A stretch of DNA of 5,666 nucleotides from Clostridiaceae bacterium. Its GTDB lineage: Bacteria > Bacillota_A > Clostridia > Acetivibrionales > Acetivibrionaceae. Made by a program: the position numbers and the translations under genes. This document shows positions 5,232 through 5,666 of the stretch, piece by piece. Within the stretch, counting starts at the first letter, position 1. Each line of letters starts with the position of its first letter. The notes below the pieces were generated by a model. The model made no database searches. It saw nothing but the letters and a program-made list of their open reading frames with translations, and was not told where the DNA came from. The stretch lies in contig JAAZCB010000600.1 in NCBI GenBank assembly GCA_012513545.1, positions 1-5,666 of the forward strand. Direction: 5' to 3'.

Positions 5232-5666
5232 TCATATTGTTTTAAGCAATCTAAGGAGTAACCTTAAATGAACTTTTTTACCAAATCTGAATATATTCAA
5301 AATTGTGAATGTTAAATGAAGTAACTTAATCTTTTTGTCCCCGCGATAGCTTTTAAATGTATTTTTCCAATTTGACAGGTGAGAATAATATTCATTTATT
5401 AGATGTAAATGACTGTTAAGCAAGCCAATTGCTTTCAATATTATTAATTTATATTCATAAGGAGTGTCAATTAAACCAATATTGACATAATTCAGTAATT
5501 TGTCATATTCTTTTTGGTTCAGATAAATAAGTGATAGTTTAGTCGTTGCATCAGGAATTGCAAGTGCACAAATTGAATTAATATAATATTTACTTGCTGT
5601 TTCTTTGTCAGTATTAAGGTTAAGATCGCCTAATAATTCATAATTCAAGTGAAGGCAAGTTTTAAA
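5232..5666 (-). CDS. TPR-like helical-repeat protein, C-terminal fragment (5' end outside window)
   Basis: The reading frame is open to the window edge and ends in TGA at 5232, giving the last 144 residues of a longer protein. A TTG at 5648 could start a shorter ORF, but the frame continues upstream without a stop and the sequence before it (FKTCLH) looks like part of the same helix, so I treat it as internal. Residues about 7-65 (NYELLGDLNLNTDKETASKYY followed by the repeat-like KLSLIYLNQKEYDKLLNYVNIGL) have the Leu-Gly and Ala/Tyr spacing of tetratricopeptide helices, roughly two repeats. The last 45 residues are basic and hydrophobic with no known motif. TPR segments mediate protein contacts. 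In glycan clusters they also occur as C-terminal extensions of family 2 glycosyltransferases, so the missing N-terminus could be catalytic. Function is not assigned. It lies upstream of, and in the same direction as, the glycosyltransferase. Confidence 0.6.
   Translation of the reverse strand, partial: FKTCLHLNYELLGDLNLNTDKETASKYYINSICALAIPDATTKLSLIYLNQKEYDKLLNYVNIGLIDTPYEYKLIILKAIGLLNSHLHLINEYYSHLSNWKNTFKSYRGDKKIKLLHLTFTILNIFRFGKKVHLRLLLRLLKTI

Noticed and set aside
5646..5648. TTG as the start codon of the TPR-like gene
   Set aside because: The frame stays open to the window edge, and the preceding residues continue the same helix, so the true start is almost certainly outside the window.
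1..5666. CRISPR array, tRNA, rRNA, riboswitch or novel defence system
   Set aside because: No regularly spaced repeats, cloverleaf-like segments or unexplained conserved structures were seen; the window is accounted for by glycan genes and one insertion sequence.

Overview
The window looks like part of a surface-polysaccharide (capsule, O-antigen or exopolysaccharide) biosynthesis locus from a member of the Bacteroidota. Three things suggest this. The DNA is AT-rich. There is a promoter upstream of the polymerase gene that matches the Bacteroidota primary sigma factor pattern (TTTG, 19 bases, TAnnTTTG). The insertion sequence encodes an IS4-family transposase of a type common in that phylum. 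The species cannot be told from the sequence.

Every gene lies on the minus strand, so transcription runs from high to low coordinates. In that order the window holds: (1) the 3' end of a gene for a TPR-like helical protein (5666-5232); (2) a 134-base gap; (3) a complete IS4-family insertion sequence (5088-3767) with 17-bp perfect terminal inverted repeats, a 9-bp target duplication and an intact transposase; (4) a complete GT-B glycosyltransferase (3734-2580) overlapping by 4 bases a hexapeptide-repeat acyltransferase (2583-2047); (5) a 325-base gene-free stretch with a promoter; (6) a polytopic Wzy-type polymerase / O-antigen-ligase-like protein (1721-498) overlapping by 4 bases the start of a second GT-B (GT4-like) glycosyltransferase (501-1), which runs off the window.

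The likely division of labour is as follows. The two glycosyltransferases add sugars to a lipid-linked repeat unit on the cytoplasmic face of the membrane. The acyltransferase O- or N-acetylates a sugar or a sugar nucleotide. The Wzy-like membrane protein polymerises the finished units. The specific sugars and linkages cannot be read from the sequence.

The most notable point is the position of the insertion sequence. It landed 32 bases upstream of the start codon of the complete glycosyltransferase and would separate that gene and the acyltransferase from any promoter or operon upstream. The polymerase and second glycosyltransferase have their own promoter and should be unaffected. The two modules also differ visibly in base composition, which fits the mosaic origin usual for such loci. 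I found no CRISPR array, no RNA gene and nothing that looks like a new defence or mobile system.
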